Below, piece after piece: positions 27,461 to 28,096 of a DNA stretch of 28,096 bases. Every line of letters starts with the position of its first letter. Positions within the stretch are counted from its first letter, which is position 1. The position numbers and the translations under genes are program-made. The stretch lies in assembly GCF_000315625.1 (NCBI RefSeq), contig NW_005434412.1, positions 1,447 to 29,542 on the forward strand, given 5' to 3'. Source of the DNA: Guillardia theta CCMP2712. Taxonomy: Eukaryota > Cryptophyceae > Pyrenomonadales > Geminigeraceae. The notes under the pieces were generated by a model that was given only the letters and a program-made list of their open reading frames with translations, had not been told where the DNA came from and made no database searches.

Positions 27461-28096
27461 ATGGATATGGCGAGCATGCAGGAAAGGATGTGGGCGTGGG
27501 CGCAGCAGTCGGGACTGACCTCGTTGGTCCGTATGGGGATGGTGACACGAGCACGAGCGGAAGAGGAGAGCAGCAGCGCGTGGCAGAGCGAGGGGTTCTC
27601 AGCGCGGATCGACATGGTTCAGAAGCACCTCAACCTTCCCATCCGCCCTGTCCTCCTCTGCCGCTCGGACCTGATGGAGGGGCCCAAGGCGGTACTGAGA
27701 GACGCCTACAGACAAGAGTCGCTCTTCCAGTGGCTCCGCGGGCACGCGAGGAGCGAGGAGGGAGAGGGAAAGAAGACGCAGGAACTGCTTGAGTGGCTCA
27801 TAGACTGGAGGGTCAACAACTGCTGGAGGTACAGCCACTGCCTCGCCATTCCCCACCGCTCCTCCTCCTCCTCCTCCTCCTCCTCCTCCTCAGACCCAAC
27901 GGCTCTCTATCGGGGATGCGCCATCGTGACCTACCCTGGGTCGAAGCAGGACATCGACAAGCTGATCCTCTTGCTCAACACGGGCTGTTCTCCGCCTCCC
28001 TCCCTCGGCAGCCAGTGCAAGAAACGTTTCGCTGCACTAGAGCACATGTGGGCAGCGAGGGATCGCCTGGCCGGGTGAGACCTCCTCCTCCTCCTC
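27461..28096 (+). CDS. Unrecognised protein, 5' part, running off the window
   Basis: An ATG at 27461 opens a frame of 205 codons to a TGA at 28076. A good 5' splice site (CCGG followed by GTGAGA at about 28074) suggests the coding continues beyond the window. I do not recognise the family. The sequence is soluble-looking and helical, with phrases such as MQERMWAWAQQSGL, DMVQKHLNLPIRPVLLC and ELLEWLIDWRVNNCW, and no signal peptide or membrane segment. A TCC tract at 27860-27890 encodes a run of eleven Ser, after which the frame remains plausible (ALYRGCAIVTYPGSKQDI). An alternative reading has an intron from GTACAG at about 27829 to CAG at about 27894, but it would shift the frame. Confidence 0.5.
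28080..28096. repeat. CTC microsatellite at the window edge
   Basis: CCTCCTC units begin just after the putative 5' splice site and run to the end of the window, resembling the pyrimidine-rich introns seen elsewhere here. Confidence 0.6.

Noticed and set aside
1-28096. CRISPR arrays, insertion sequences, rRNA or tRNA genes
   Set aside because: I looked for spaced repeats, transposase motifs and RNA signatures and saw none; the organism is eukaryotic.

Overview
The window looks like one end of a nuclear chromosome from an intron-dense eukaryotic microbe. It opens with CCCTAAA telomere-type repeats. Every conserved gene except the first is broken by many short introns, mostly 41-60 nt. A cryptophyte alga such as Guillardia theta would fit (short introns, telomere type, TCC/GGA-rich microsatellites, subtelomeric NTPase-nuclease gene), but the species is an inference. 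I rebuilt gene models by hand from conserved protein motifs and splice-site phase. In-frame totals close exactly for EB1, MORN, PIG-M and the large receptor.

Layout. 1-360: two telomeric arrays around a 167-bp unique segment. 626-2791 (+): coiled-coil / P-loop NTPase / REase-like protein of the Crinkler-RHS type. 2792-4584: no clear gene; a 34-nt G run and an inverted repeat. 4585-6623 (+): PKA regulatory-subunit-like protein with a Dpy-30 motif in place of RIIa and a split, out-of-order second cyclic-nucleotide domain. 6628-7320: short direct repeats and a 14-bp minisatellite. 7627-9959 (+): EB1. 10414-15491 (-): kinesin-5 with a BimC box, convergent with EB1. 15492-16960: intergenic, with a CCGG-rich repeat. 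16961-17637 (+): unrecognised 212-aa single-pass membrane protein whose tail overlaps antisense a MORN-repeat gene (17552-18862, -). 19908-21570 (+): PIG-M, the first GPI mannosyltransferase. 22077-26078 (-): 1059-aa membrane protein with coiled coil, collagen triplets, SRCR, C-type lectin, beta/gamma-crystallin-like and three PA14 domains. 27461-28096 (+): start of an unrecognised gene running off the window.

Functional themes are inferred. EB1, kinesin-5, the MORN protein and the Dpy-30 PKA-R protein point to the cytoskeleton and possibly the flagellum. PIG-M and the receptor-like protein belong to the secretory pathway and cell surface. Nothing suggests an operon. The strongest leads are the scavenger-receptor-like architecture, the permuted PKA-R gene, the subtelomeric NTPase-nuclease gene, and several probable GC-AG introns.
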